Shown: in pieces, positions 7,579-14,655 of the stretch
Layout of the letters: every line of letters begins with the position of its first letter
Position numbering within the stretch: position 1 is the first letter of the stretch
DNA from: an uncultured Eubacteriales bacterium
GTDB lineage: Bacteria > Bacillota > Clostridia > Lachnospirales > Cellulosilyticaceae
Reading direction: 5' to 3'
NCBI GenBank assembly: GCA_900551325.1
Contig: URVM01000035.1
Coordinates: 1-22,921 of the forward strand
DNA: 22,921 bases
Made by a program: the position numbers and the translations under genes
The notes under the pieces: generated by a model
What the model was told of the DNA's origin: nothing
Seen by the model: only the letters and a program-made list of their open reading frames with translations
The model's database searches: none

Positions 7579-7606
7579 GCATAACTTGAAAATGGGAAAA
7601 TGTCAA
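7578..7606 (-). promoter_or_regulatory. tetR promoter
   Basis: On the minus strand a perfect -35 TTGACA (7601-7606) and -10 TATGCT (7578-7583) are separated by 17 bases. The start codon of the regulator is 31 bases beyond the -10 box, with the operator between. Confidence 0.8.
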
Positions 7607-7641
7607 TATTTTTACAAATATTTACAGAAACTATAACTTAA

Positions 7642-7827
7642 TTGCTTAAGAACATAATAGATAATATATAATAAAGATAAAAAACTACAAGGTAAAATAA
7701 TGTATACATACAGGCTCATATAACAAATACTAAGAAAGCACACACAATAAGCACATAATAAAAAGAACTGTTTTAGTAAATGAAGGAGTAGGCACCAAAT
7801 TTACTAAAAGCAGTTCTTTTTTCAAAT
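7642..7827 (+). other. Candidate short transcript / leader ending in a terminator-like hairpin, upstream of prsA
   Basis: A promoter-like pair TTGCTT (7642-7647), 17 bases, TATATA (7665-7670) is followed by about 150 bases ending in a long hairpin. The hairpin is AAAAGAACTGTTTTAGTAAAT (7761-7781) pairing with 7799-7820, 21 bp with one bulged G, loop GAAGGAGTAGGCACC plus flanks, then T residues. A 7-codon ORF (7700-7723, MYTYRLI) behind AAGGT lies inside. No gene upstream on this strand needs this terminator. It could be a small RNA, an attenuator for prsA 170 bases downstream, or an insulator. The rest of the gap up to 7998 shows no gene and only weak promoter-like text. Confidence 0.35.
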
Positions 7828-7998
7828 TATTAATAAATGCAAGTTTATATAGGAATATTATAAAAATAGTATAGCAAAATATAGAAAAAACAAGTATCAT
7901 AGAAGAAGATATTAAAAAGAATATAAATTTTGTTTATATGGTGTTAAGAATTTTAAAGTACACTAGAATAAATAAAATGTATTGTAGGGAGAAATAAG

Positions 7999-9054
7999 AT
8001 GAAAAAATTTAAAAAACTTGTTGCAATCTTAGGACTTGCAACGATCACAGTAGCAGCTGTAGGATGTGGACAAGCAGAAGCAAAAGGAGCAAGTGACAAA
8101 ACTGAAGCAACAGATACACAATCTGCAAAAGGTGATGCAGAAGCAGATAAAGACAAAGCTGAACAAGAAAAAATTGTTGTAGCTACAGTAGAAGGCGAAA
8201 ATATTACTCTAGCAGATCTTAATAAAGAATTAGCATATCTTGAGCAACTTCTTGTTATGCAGTATGGAGAAGACTACAAAAATAACGAAGAGGCAATGAA
8301 ATATTATAAAGAACAACAAAAAATCTTCTTAGACTACTTGATTGAATCTAAATTAGTTATTAGCCAAGCAGATCAGAATAAAATTGAAGTATCTGATAAA
8401 GAAGTAGAAGAGCAAATCGAGCAAGTAAAAGCTAATGTAGGTTCAGAAGAAGCTTTTACAGCAGCGTTACAACAAGAAGGCATTACTTTAGAAGAATATA
8501 GCCAATTAGTAAAAGAAAACTTAATTATTTCTAAGACTTTAGAACAAGTAACTAAAGATGTTAAAGTAAATGAAGATGAAGTTAAAAAGTACTATGATGA
8601 TAATATAGCTCAATATACAAAAGGTGCTGGTGCAAATATGGCACATATTTTAGTAGCTACAGAAGATGAAGCTAAGAAAGTTAAAAAAGAGTATGAAGAA
8701 GGTAAGTCATTTGAAGAACTTGCTGCAACATATGGAACAGATGGAACAAAAGATCAAGGTGGTAACTTAGGCTTTATCACATACGATTCACAACAATATG
8801 ATCAAGACTTCTTAGCAGGAGCAAAAAATCTTAAAGAAGGTGAAGTATCTGATCCTGTAAAAACACAATTTGGATATCACCTTATCAAAGTAACAGATGT
8901 TCAAAGCGAACCAGTTGTAACACCATTTGAAGAAGCTAAAGTATCAGCAGAGCAAGCAGTATTAAAAGATAAGCAATACAATAAATTTGAAGAATACATT
9001 AAAGGTATTAGAGAAAAAGCTAATATTGAAATCTTTGAAGATAAATTAGGTTAA
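7999..9054 (+). CDS. prsA: PrsA-type peptidyl-prolyl isomerase lipoprotein (parvulin foldase)
   Basis: This is an extracytoplasmic foldase that assists folding of exported proteins. The N-terminal signal ends in the lipobox AVGC, and Cys23 would be lipid-anchored on the outer face of the membrane. A spacer rich in A, K, E, D and T (about 25-50) leads to a helical SurA/PrsA-like chaperone domain (about 52-205) with many E, K and Q residues. The parvulin rotamase domain spans about 212-301: it begins AHILVATEDEA, contains GTKDQGGNLGFI, and ends FGYHLIKVTDV, all typical. The length of 351 aa is normal for clostridial PrsA. ATG 7999 follows AGGGAGAAATAAG. The gene stands alone with its own strong terminator and a structured region upstream. 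Its codon choice is biased to frequent codons, which suggests high expression. Confidence 0.93.
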   Translation: MKKFKKLVAILGLATITVAAVGCGQAEAKGASDKTEATDTQSAKGDAEADKDKAEQEKIVVATVEGENITLADLNKELAYLEQLLVMQYGEDYKNNEEAMKYYKEQQKIFLDYLIESKLVISQADQNKIEVSDKEVEEQIEQVKANVGSEEAFTAALQQEGITLEEYSQLVKENLIISKTLEQVTKDVKVNEDEVKKYYDDNIAQYTKGAGANMAHILVATEDEAKKVKKEYEEGKSFEELAATYGTDGTKDQGGNLGFITYDSQQYDQDFLAGAKNLKEGEVSDPVKTQFGYHLIKVTDVQSEPVVTPFEEAKVSAEQAVLKDKQYNKFEEYIKGIREKANIEIFEDKLG

Positions 9055-9059
9055 TAGTT

Positions 9060-9101
9060 AATTATAAAAGCGAACTGTACAAGCAGTTCGCTTTTATAAT
9101 T
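9060..9101 (+). terminator. prsA terminator
   Basis: An 18-bp perfect stem AATTATAAAAGCGAACTG (9060-9077) / CAGTTCGCTTTTATAATT (9084-9101), loop TACAAG, lies 5 bases after the prsA stop. The A- and T-rich arms make it usable in both directions. Confidence 0.92.
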
Positions 9102-9128
9102 AGAAATAAATAATTAAATAAAATAAAG

Positions 9129-9158
9129 AAATCCTAAGTCCGAAAGGACTTAGGATTT
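9129..9158 (-). terminator. glnS terminator
   Basis: AAATCCTAAGTCC (9129-9141) pairs with GGACTTAGGATTT (9146-9158), with GAAA as loop on the plus strand. Read leftward, the T-rich flank TTTCTTTATTTT follows. It is 20 bases past the glnS stop codon and would also back up prsA termination. Confidence 0.88.
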
Positions 9159-9178
9159 TATAAAATGGAAAGGAAACG

Positions 9179-10840
9179 TTAACTAAGTTTAAAAGAACTT
9201 TTAAGTGATACAATACGGTTAAATACAGGATGTTCTGGTGTACTGTATTTAGAATCTACAGTGAAGAAACCGTGACGTACAAATTGGAATTTATCTAAAG
9301 GTTGAATATCTTTACTGCCAGTAGATTCAATATAACCTTGAACTACTTCTAATGAATTTGGATTAATTTGCTCTAAGAAATGTTTACCTTCGTTTTCTGG
9401 TAAATCATCTAGAATAAGTGGTTCAAATAATCTAAATTCACAAGGAATAGCATCGCTTGCATTTACCCAGTGAATAGTTGCCTTAACTTTACGTCCTGTA
9501 AAGCCAGAACCACTCTTAGTTTCTGGGTCATAAGTACAGTGAACTTCTAAGATGTTACCATCTTCATCTTTAATAACGTCTGTACATTTAACAAAGTAAG
9601 CACCTTTAAGGCGAACTTCATTGCCTGGGAAGAGGCGGAAATATTTCTTAACTGGTTCTTCCATAAAGTCTTCTTGTTCAATATAGATTTCACGTGAAAA
9701 AGGAACAAGACGTGTGCCAGCTTCTTCATCTTTAGCGTTATTTTCTATTTCTAGCATTTCTACTTGACCTTCTGGGTAGTTAGTAATAACTAGTTTAAGA
9801 GGTCTCATAACAGCCATAAGAAGAGGTGCTTTTGGAAGAAGGTCTTCACGAAGGAAGTAATCTAACATTTGACTATCTACTGTAGAGTCAGCTTTAGATA
9901 CACCGATTTCACGACAGAATGCACGGATTGCTTCTGGTGTGTAACCACGTCTTCTAAGGCCAGCAATAGTAGGCATACGAGGATCATCCCAACCATCAAC
10001 TACAGCTTCATCTACAAGTTGTTTAAGTTTACGTTTACTCATAACAGTGTTTGTCATGTTAAGACGAGCAAATTCAATTTGACGAGGTGTGCTTTCCATT
10101 TCACATTCACGCACAAACCAGTCATAAAGAGGTCTATGATCTTCAAACTCTAATGTACAAATAGAGTGTGTAATACCTTCAATAGCATCTTCTAATGGAT
10201 GAGCAAAGTCATACATTGGGTAGATACACCATTTATCACCTGTATTGTGATGTGTTGAATGTGCAATACGATAAATGATAGGATCACGGAAGTTAATATT
10301 TGGTGAAGACATATCAATCTTAGCGCGAAGTACTTTAGAACCGTCAGGGAACTCACCATTTTTCATGCGTTCAAATAAATCTAAGTTTTCTTCTACACTA
10401 CGATCTCTATATGGGCTTGGTCTACCAGGTTCACTAAGTGTACCACGGTACTCACGCATTTCTTCTGGTGTAAGATCACATACATAAGCTAAACCTTTTT
10501 TAATAAGGAGAATAGCTTTTTCATACATAATATCAAAGTAATCAGATGCAAAATAAAGGTTATCCCAATTAAAGCCTAACCACTTTACATCTTCTTTAAT
10601 AGATTCAACATATTCTGTATCTTCTTTTACTGGATTTGTATCATCAAAACGAAGGTTTGTTTTACCATTAAACTCTTCTCCTAAACCAAAGTTAAGGCAA
10701 ATGGATTTGGCATGCCCAATATGAAGATATCCATTTGGTTCTGGAGGGAAACGTGTAATAATTTCTTTATGTTTACCACTATTCAGGTCATCAATAACAA
10801 TGTTTTTAACAAAGTTAGATGAGTTCATTTCATTTGACAT
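9179..10840 (-). CDS. glnS: Glutaminyl-tRNA synthetase
   Basis: This class I aminoacyl-tRNA synthetase charges tRNA-Gln with glutamine in the cytosol. The Rossmann signature is FPPEPNGYLHIGHAKS with HIGH at residues 40-43; the KMSKS-loop counterpart is VMSKR (266-270). GlnRS-specific text such as RFDDTNPVKE and the C-terminal anticodon-binding beta barrels (from about 340) are present. The length of 553 aa matches bacterial GlnRS. I place the start at ATG 10840 (MSNEMNSS) behind AGAGAGGT. A TTG at 10864 in frame would put this ribosome site inside the gene. GlnRS is of eukaryotic origin in bacteria, and many Firmicutes instead use the GatCAB transamidation route, so presence here reflects an old transfer shared by part of the Clostridia. 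No T-box leader is visible upstream. Confidence 0.96.
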   Translation of the reverse strand: MSNEMNSSNFVKNIVIDDLNSGKHKEIITRFPPEPNGYLHIGHAKSICLNFGLGEEFNGKTNLRFDDTNPVKEDTEYVESIKEDVKWLGFNWDNLYFASDYFDIMYEKAILLIKKGLAYVCDLTPEEMREYRGTLSEPGRPSPYRDRSVEENLDLFERMKNGEFPDGSKVLRAKIDMSSPNINFRDPIIYRIAHSTHHNTGDKWCIYPMYDFAHPLEDAIEGITHSICTLEFEDHRPLYDWFVRECEMESTPRQIEFARLNMTNTVMSKRKLKQLVDEAVVDGWDDPRMPTIAGLRRRGYTPEAIRAFCREIGVSKADSTVDSQMLDYFLREDLLPKAPLLMAVMRPLKLVITNYPEGQVEMLEIENNAKDEEAGTRLVPFSREIYIEQEDFMEEPVKKYFRLFPGNEVRLKGAYFVKCTDVIKDEDGNILEVHCTYDPETKSGSGFTGRKVKATIHWVNASDAIPCEFRLFEPLILDDLPENEGKHFLEQINPNSLEVVQGYIESTGSKDIQPLDKFQFVRHGFFTVDSKYSTPEHPVFNRIVSLKSSFKLS

Positions 10841-10904
10841 AAGAAGTACCTCTCTAATCTTCAAAAAGAATTCATTTGTATATATTATCTCTATTTTAAT
10901 CTAA

Positions 10905-10936
10905 TAGTAAAAAAAAATAAAGGGCAAAAGCCCTTT
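10905..10936 (-). terminator. Terminator of the zinc-ribbon miniprotein gene
   Basis: AAAGGGC (10919-10925), loop AAAA, GCCCTTT (10930-10936). Read leftward, the stem runs into ATTTTTTTTT. It lies 24 bases past the stop of the small gene and separates it from glnS. Confidence 0.88.
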
Positions 10937-10959
10937 ATAATGAAAAATTTATGAAGAAT

Positions 10960-11106
10960 CTAATCTTTTTTAGCAGCACAATGCTTACATACTTTAATTT
11001 TATTTTTATCCCATAATAATTTAACACGTGGTCTATTGCAAAGTGGACAGGTACCACGCCAGTTTTTTTCTTTTTTCACCCATGGACCTCTTTTTGTTTT
11101 TGCCAT
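10960..11106 (-). CDS. 48-residue basic zinc-ribbon protein, function unknown
   Basis: This is a small cytosolic protein beginning MAKTKRGPWVKKEKNWRG. Two cysteine pairs, CPLC (Cys20, Cys23) and CKHC (Cys40, Cys43), with a 16-residue basic and hydrophobic spacer form a likely treble-clef or ribbon zinc site. About one third of the residues are K or R, so nucleic-acid or ribosome binding is plausible by analogy with small ribosomal zinc proteins, but this is inference. The ribosome site AAGGGGGAT lies 6 bases before ATG 11106. A terminator follows the stop directly, so it is a one-gene unit. It is divergent from the 28-codon gene at 11291. I do not recognise a named family; it does not match L32, L33, S14 or rubredoxin. 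Confidence 0.8.
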   Translation of the reverse strand: MAKTKRGPWVKKEKNWRGTCPLCNRPRVKLLWDKNKIKVCKHCAAKKD

Positions 11107-11290
11107 TTTTATCCCCCTTATTTAAAAACAAGTTTATATGTTAAATATATTAAAGTTAGGACAAGATTATGCAGTATAAATAAAATTAAAATGTTAATTA
11201 AAACCTATTAAGGAATAAATAAGTCCTTATAAATATTATAAAATTACTAATACTAATATTGTAACAAGGCATGATTTAAGGAGGGGTTAA

Positions 11291-11377
11291 ATGATGGCGA
11301 GTACACGTAGAGCAATGAAAAATATGGTTAAAGATATGAAACGTATTATGAAAAAGACAGTAAAAAGATTAAGTTAG
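11291..11377 (+). CDS. 28-residue highly basic peptide, unknown
   Basis: The peptide begins with two adjacent ATG codons (11291 and 11294); residues 2-20 are MASTRRAMKNMVKDMKRIM, followed by KKTVKRLS. It holds about ten K/R residues against two D, and six Met, spaced so that a helix would be amphipathic with one basic and one Met/Val/Ile face. The ribosome site AAGGAGGGG (11279-11287) is among the strongest in the window, and a terminator follows 14 bases after the stop, so translation is likely. There is no signal peptide or cysteine. Possible roles include RNA or membrane binding, but nothing is known to me. It sits between the zinc-ribbon gene (divergent) and the C39 gene (same strand, own promoter). 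Confidence 0.65.
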   Translation: MMASTRRAMKNMVKDMKRIMKKTVKRLS

Positions 11378-11391
11378 GTTCCTATTTTATA

Positions 11392-11434
11392 AAAGCTGAG
11401 AGTGTGGTTTTATAGCCATTCTCTCAGCTTTTTC
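11392..11434 (+). terminator. Terminator after the 28-codon gene
   Basis: AAAGCTGAGAG plus TGG (11392-11407) pairs with CCA plus CTCTCAGCTTT (11416-11431), with one mismatch and a loop of 8, then TTTTTC. It separates the small gene from the C39 gene promoter, which begins 19 bases on. Confidence 0.88.
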
Positions 11435-11452
11435 TTAGATTGTCTAAATTGG

Positions 11453-11480
11453 TTGCAAAAACTTTTAAATTCAGTATAAT
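11453..11480 (+). promoter_or_regulatory. Promoter of the C39-like gene
   Basis: TTGCAA (11453-11458), spacer of 16 bases, TATAAT (11475-11480). It lies 32 bases before the ribosome site AAGGGG and directly after the preceding terminator, which fits an independent single-gene unit. Confidence 0.7.
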
Positions 11481-11526
11481 AATAGTGTTGGAATTTTGTG
11501 GAAATATATGTAAAGGGGTTAATCAA

Positions 11527-12636
11527 ATGAAAAGAGATAGAAAAATAATAATAACTTGCTTTTTACTAGTTACTCTCCTTGGTACTTCAAGTGTATTTGC
11601 TAATCATTTAGTTATGGTCGAAGGAGTTCCTACTATAAATCAAAAGCCAGAATTACCTACTGGATGTGAGCTTACTGCACTAACTATGCTTCTTCAGTAT
11701 TATGGAGTTGATGTTTCTAAGGAACAAATTGCAAAAGAAGTAACAAAAGTACCTGTGCCTTATGTGAGTAAAGGTAAATTATATGGTGGAGATCCTAATA
11801 AAGGATTTATAGGAGATCCTTTTAGCAAAAATGGTTTTGGTGTATATAAAGGTGCACTTATTCCTATTATAGAGAAATATTTACCAGGTAGAGTTGAAGA
11901 TTTAAGTGGGGGAGACTTTAGTCAAATTTATAAAGCATTAGATGAGGGGAGACCAGTTATGATTTGGACAACTATAGCTATGCTTAATGTAGATGAGAAA
12001 AAGCATTATTGGACTACTTTAGAAGGTAAAAAAATTGAGTGGAAAACACCAGAACATGCCATGGTTGTGGTAGGTTATGATGATCAATATATTTATTTAA
12101 ATGATCCTTACATAGGAAAACAACGTAAATACAAAAAACAAGTGGTTATTAATAGATGGTCTGATATGGGTAAGCAAGCATTAGCTATAGGTACGAGCAA
12201 AGCTTTACCTAAAGTAGATATTATTAAACTTCAAACAGCTGTAATAGATGATATTAAATACATAGATTTTTTAACTTTAGATGAACAAGGAACTTGGATA
12301 CAAGCACGTATGTTACCTAATATACTACCATCTACAAGTATAGCCTATGATGAAAAGACTTACTCAGTCCTAATTCGTGTTAAAGAAAGAGTAGGAGAAG
12401 ATATTGATTGGTCTCATATCCAAGAAGATAAAAGTATAAATCAAGCTATACCAAAAACAGTACAGAATCAATATACTTCTGAAATGATACTTATTCCAAC
12501 AGATAAAGACTTAGTAAGTTATAATCCACAAGGTAAAAAAGTAGATATGGTTTATAAAATTATAGATGGTATAACCTATGTAAATAAAGAATGGGTAGAG
12601 GCCTTTTATAATATGGACATTGAAGTAGTTGAATAA
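11527..12636 (+). CDS. Secreted C39-like cysteine peptidase family protein
   Basis: This is an exported papain-fold protein of the Peptidase_C39_2 type. After MKRDRK come a hydrophobic stretch (7-19) and a cleavage site near VFA (residues 23-25), so it is likely secreted. The expected catalytic set is visible: Cys47 in PTGCELTAL, His177 in PEHAMVVVGYDD, and Asp193 in YLNDPY. The C-terminal part (about 235-369) has no clear domain; its last 50 residues (VDMVYKIIDGITYVNKEWVEAFY) look like a copper-amine-oxidase-N-type fragment. ATG 11527 follows AAGGGG at 8 bases. An upstream in-frame TTG (11440) would overlap the promoter, so I reject it. Related proteins are often wall-associated, but the substrate is unknown. 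A promoter and terminators make it a single-gene unit. Confidence 0.87.
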   Translation: MKRDRKIIITCFLLVTLLGTSSVFANHLVMVEGVPTINQKPELPTGCELTALTMLLQYYGVDVSKEQIAKEVTKVPVPYVSKGKLYGGDPNKGFIGDPFSKNGFGVYKGALIPIIEKYLPGRVEDLSGGDFSQIYKALDEGRPVMIWTTIAMLNVDEKKHYWTTLEGKKIEWKTPEHAMVVVGYDDQYIYLNDPYIGKQRKYKKQVVINRWSDMGKQALAIGTSKALPKVDIIKLQTAVIDDIKYIDFLTLDEQGTWIQARMLPNILPSTSIAYDEKTYSVLIRVKERVGEDIDWSHIQEDKSINQAIPKTVQNQYTSEMILIPTDKDLVSYNPQGKKVDMVYKIIDGITYVNKEWVEAFYNMDIEVVE

Positions 12637-12725
12637 CAAGTAATAATAAAAAAGAGGCCTTATGAGCAAGCTCTATTTTTAGAGCATAAAGATTAAAATA
12701 AAACTTTTATATTATAAGATAAACA

Positions 12726-12781
12726 AAATGGGGTGTTGCATTAGCTAATTTAAATAAGCTAATGCGACACCCCATTTTTTA
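12726..12781. terminator. Bidirectional terminator after the C39-like gene
   Basis: AAAATGGGGTGTTGCATTAGCT (from 12726) pairs with AGCTAATGCGACACCCCATTTT (to 12778): about 21 pairs with one G-T pair, closing a short A+T loop. Poly-A and poly-T flanks serve both the C39-like gene and the convergent 50-codon gene. The 90 bases before it hold one extra small hairpin, GCTCTA-TTTT-TAGAGC (12671-12686), without a T-run. Confidence 0.9.
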
Positions 12782-12800
12782 TTAAGAGGTATAAAAAGAT

Positions 12801-12953
12801 TTAATTAATATGCTGACTTTGGAAGCCTTGACGAGGAACAGAATGTTTTTTTGCATTAGGATTATGATTCATACCTTCAGCTGTAAGTGGTGTTTGGTGA
12901 TTACATTTTTCCATACGTTTTTGTTTATTATCTATTTGACTATCTTTAGGCAT
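12801..12953 (-). CDS. 50-residue hydrophilic protein, unknown
   Basis: The product starts MPKDSQIDNKQKRMEKCNHQ and ends QGFQSQHIN. It is very hydrophilic, rich in N, Q, K and H (five His), has one Cys (17), no signal peptide and no membrane segment. A perfect ribosome site AAAGGAGA (12961-12968) stands 7 bases before ATG 12953, and the terminator at 12726-12781 follows the stop, so it looks like a real, independent gene. The composition resembles small, poorly structured clostridial proteins, some of which are spore components, but there is no SASP or Tlp motif and I assign no family. Confidence 0.72.
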   Translation of the reverse strand: MPKDSQIDNKQKRMEKCNHQTPLTAEGMNHNPNAKKHSVPRQGFQSQHIN

Positions 12954-13143
12954 AGTATAATCTCCTTTAAAAATCAATTAAATTTGTAGCTAATATTAGG
13001 ATGGATTTTAAGACCTTTTTATATACTGGAAATATTATATAAGGGATTTTAATAAGAATGAAATATAAATGACTTACACATAGTAAGATAAGATTCATAT
13101 AAAAAAATATAAAAAGTTATAAAGGTAGCAAGGAGGTTATAGG

Positions 13144-13767
13144 ATGAAACCAGTAATTGTGGCTTTTGGGGGTTCTTTTAACCCACCTACTAACTCTCAT
13201 TTTTCTTTAGCAGAACAAATACATTGTAGCTTTAAAGAAGTGGATGGTATTATATTTATACCTGTATCGGATTTATATCCTAAGAAGGATTTATTAGAAG
13301 CTAAGTATAGAGTAGAAATGTTAAGACTTGTATGTGAAAAAAATCCGTATTTTAAAGTATCTACTATTGAAACGGAATCACCTAATGTACTAAATAGTAT
13401 TGAGACATTACGTTGTTTACAAGAACAATATAAAGATCATGAAATATGGCTTACTTTAGGAACAGATAATCTAAAGGTAATGACTTCTTGGCCAGGATAT
13501 AAAGAAATCTTAGAGAAGTTTAGGTGCCTAGTATTAGAAAGAGATGAAGATTGTTTCAACAAGATAGTATTGGGTGATGAAGTACTTAAGCATTATAAGG
13601 ATAGGTTGATACAAGTTAGAGAAAGTATTCATAGTGATGGAAGTGCAACTTTATTACGTAATATGATACGAGAAGGGAAGAGTATTCGTTATATGCTCCC
13701 CGATGAAGTGTATTTCTATATTAAAGAAAAAGGACTTTATACGGTTATATCAACTTCACATGATTAA
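13144..13767 (+). CDS. nadD: NadD-family nicotinate-nucleotide adenylyltransferase
   Basis: This is a nucleotidyltransferase that joins ATP with nicotinate mononucleotide to make deamido-NAD, cytosolic. The N-terminal signature FGGSFNPPTNSH (residues 8-19) carries the ATP-binding HxxH-equivalent end His19. GTDNLKVMTSW is the conserved middle motif, and GSATLLR near the C-terminus stands for the usual SSTxIR motif with altered residues. The length of 207 aa is normal. ATG 13144 follows AAGGAGGT. nadE lies 83 bases downstream on the same strand, so the last two steps of NAD synthesis are together. The usual clostridial nadD sits beside obg and yqeK, so this copy might be a second paralog with a changed substrate (for example nicotinamide mononucleotide). 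The family is certain; the exact substrate less so. Confidence 0.87.
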   Translation: MKPVIVAFGGSFNPPTNSHFSLAEQIHCSFKEVDGIIFIPVSDLYPKKDLLEAKYRVEMLRLVCEKNPYFKVSTIETESPNVLNSIETLRCLQEQYKDHEIWLTLGTDNLKVMTSWPGYKEILEKFRCLVLERDEDCFNKIVLGDEVLKHYKDRLIQVRESIHSDGSATLLRNMIREGKSIRYMLPDEVYFYIKEKGLYTVISTSHD

Positions 13768-13768
13768 A

Positions 13769-13797
13769 CTGAGAATAATCTTAGATTATGATATAAT
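13769..13797 (+). promoter_or_regulatory. Possible internal promoter before nadE
   Basis: CTGAGA (13769-13774, four of six to TTGACA), 17 bases, TATAAT (13792-13797). It begins directly after the nadD stop and 54 bases before the nadE start codon, with no terminator between, so nadE may be both co-transcribed with nadD and transcribed separately. Confidence 0.4.
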
Positions 13798-13850
13798 AAG
13801 AGTAATGAAAAGGTCTATAAATTAGTTGTTAAAGAAAGGAATGTGGCAAA

Positions 13851-14582
13851 ATGAATGAAGCAAGATTAGAACACAGATTAAATTGGATACGTGAGCGTGT
13901 AAAGGCTTCAGGGTGTAAAGGAGTAGTTGTTGGAGAAAGTGGAGGGAAAGACTCTGCTACTGTAACAGCTCTTTGTGTACGTGCTTTAGGTAAAGAAAAT
14001 GTAGTAGGGATTAGTATGCCTTGTAATTCTTTATCTACAGATATGGACCATGCACGTCTTGTAGCAGATGCTTTTGGTATTAAACTTATAGAAGTGAATA
14101 TTGCAGGAGCTTTCAATACTTTAAAAGATACAATACAACAAGAACACGAAGTAAGTGACTTAGCAGTAGCCAATATTAAACCTAGACTTCGTATGACTAC
14201 ATTATATGCAGTAGCTCAAACACTTAACTACCTTGTAGTAGGTACAGATAATTTAAGTGAGATGGTAATGGGATACTTTACTAAATGGGGAGATGGTGGT
14301 TATGACTTTAACCCATTAGGTGATTTAACAATGCAAGAGGTATTAGATTTAGGACGTGAGCTAGGCGTACCAGAGCCTATTTTAACTAAGGCACCTTCAG
14401 CAGGACTTTGGGAAGGGCAAACAGATGAAAAAGAAATGGGCGTAACTTATAAAGCTATAGAGGAATACATTAAAACAGGTACAACAGATCCAGAATCTTT
14501 AGCTGTTATAGAAAGAACACATAGTAGAACACAACATAAACGCGAGATGCCATATATCTATAGAGGATATAGTGAGGAATAA
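13851..14582 (+). CDS. nadE: NH3-dependent NAD synthetase
   Basis: This enzyme amidates deamido-NAD to NAD with ATP, the final step of the pathway. The pyrophosphatase P-loop is SGGKDS (residues 30-35), with Lys in place of the more common Val/Ile. GTDNLSEMVMGYFTKWGDGGYDFNP is the conserved substrate region, and the C-terminal PSAGLWEGQTDEKEMGVTY motif is present. At 243 aa there is no glutaminase (nitrilase) domain, so ammonia must be the nitrogen source. ATG 13851 is preceded by AAAGGAATG. It follows the nadD-family gene, strengthening both assignments. A 9-bp hairpin without a T-run lies after the stop. Confidence 0.95.
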   Translation: MNEARLEHRLNWIRERVKASGCKGVVVGESGGKDSATVTALCVRALGKENVVGISMPCNSLSTDMDHARLVADAFGIKLIEVNIAGAFNTLKDTIQQEHEVSDLAVANIKPRLRMTTLYAVAQTLNYLVVGTDNLSEMVMGYFTKWGDGGYDFNPLGDLTMQEVLDLGRELGVPEPILTKAPSAGLWEGQTDEKEMGVTYKAIEEYIKTGTTDPESLAVIERTHSRTQHKREMPYIYRGYSEE

Positions 14583-14594
14583 TAAGATAAAGGG

Positions 14595-14620
14595 ACCCCT
14601 CTTATTTATAAAAGAGGGGT
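14595..14620 (+). other. Stem-loop between nadE and the elaA gene
   Basis: ACCCCTCTT (14595-14603) pairs perfectly with AAGAGGGGT (14612-14620) with an 8-base loop, 12 bases after the nadE stop. The following bases (TGTAAGTATGC) are not a T-run, so this is at best a weak terminator. It may protect a processed 3' end or reduce expression of the following acetyltransferase gene. Confidence 0.55.
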
Positions 14621-14655
14621 TGTAAGTATGCAAAATTGAGGATGAGGAATAGACG

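Noticed and set aside
9869..10487. Open frames on the plus strand inside glnS
   Set aside because: They are antisense to a strongly conserved gene, have no ribosome sites and give low-complexity, unrecognisable products.
10841..10918. Possible T-box leader before glnS
   Set aside because: The space up to the preceding terminator is under 80 bases and no T-box core (TGGNACC-type) is present.
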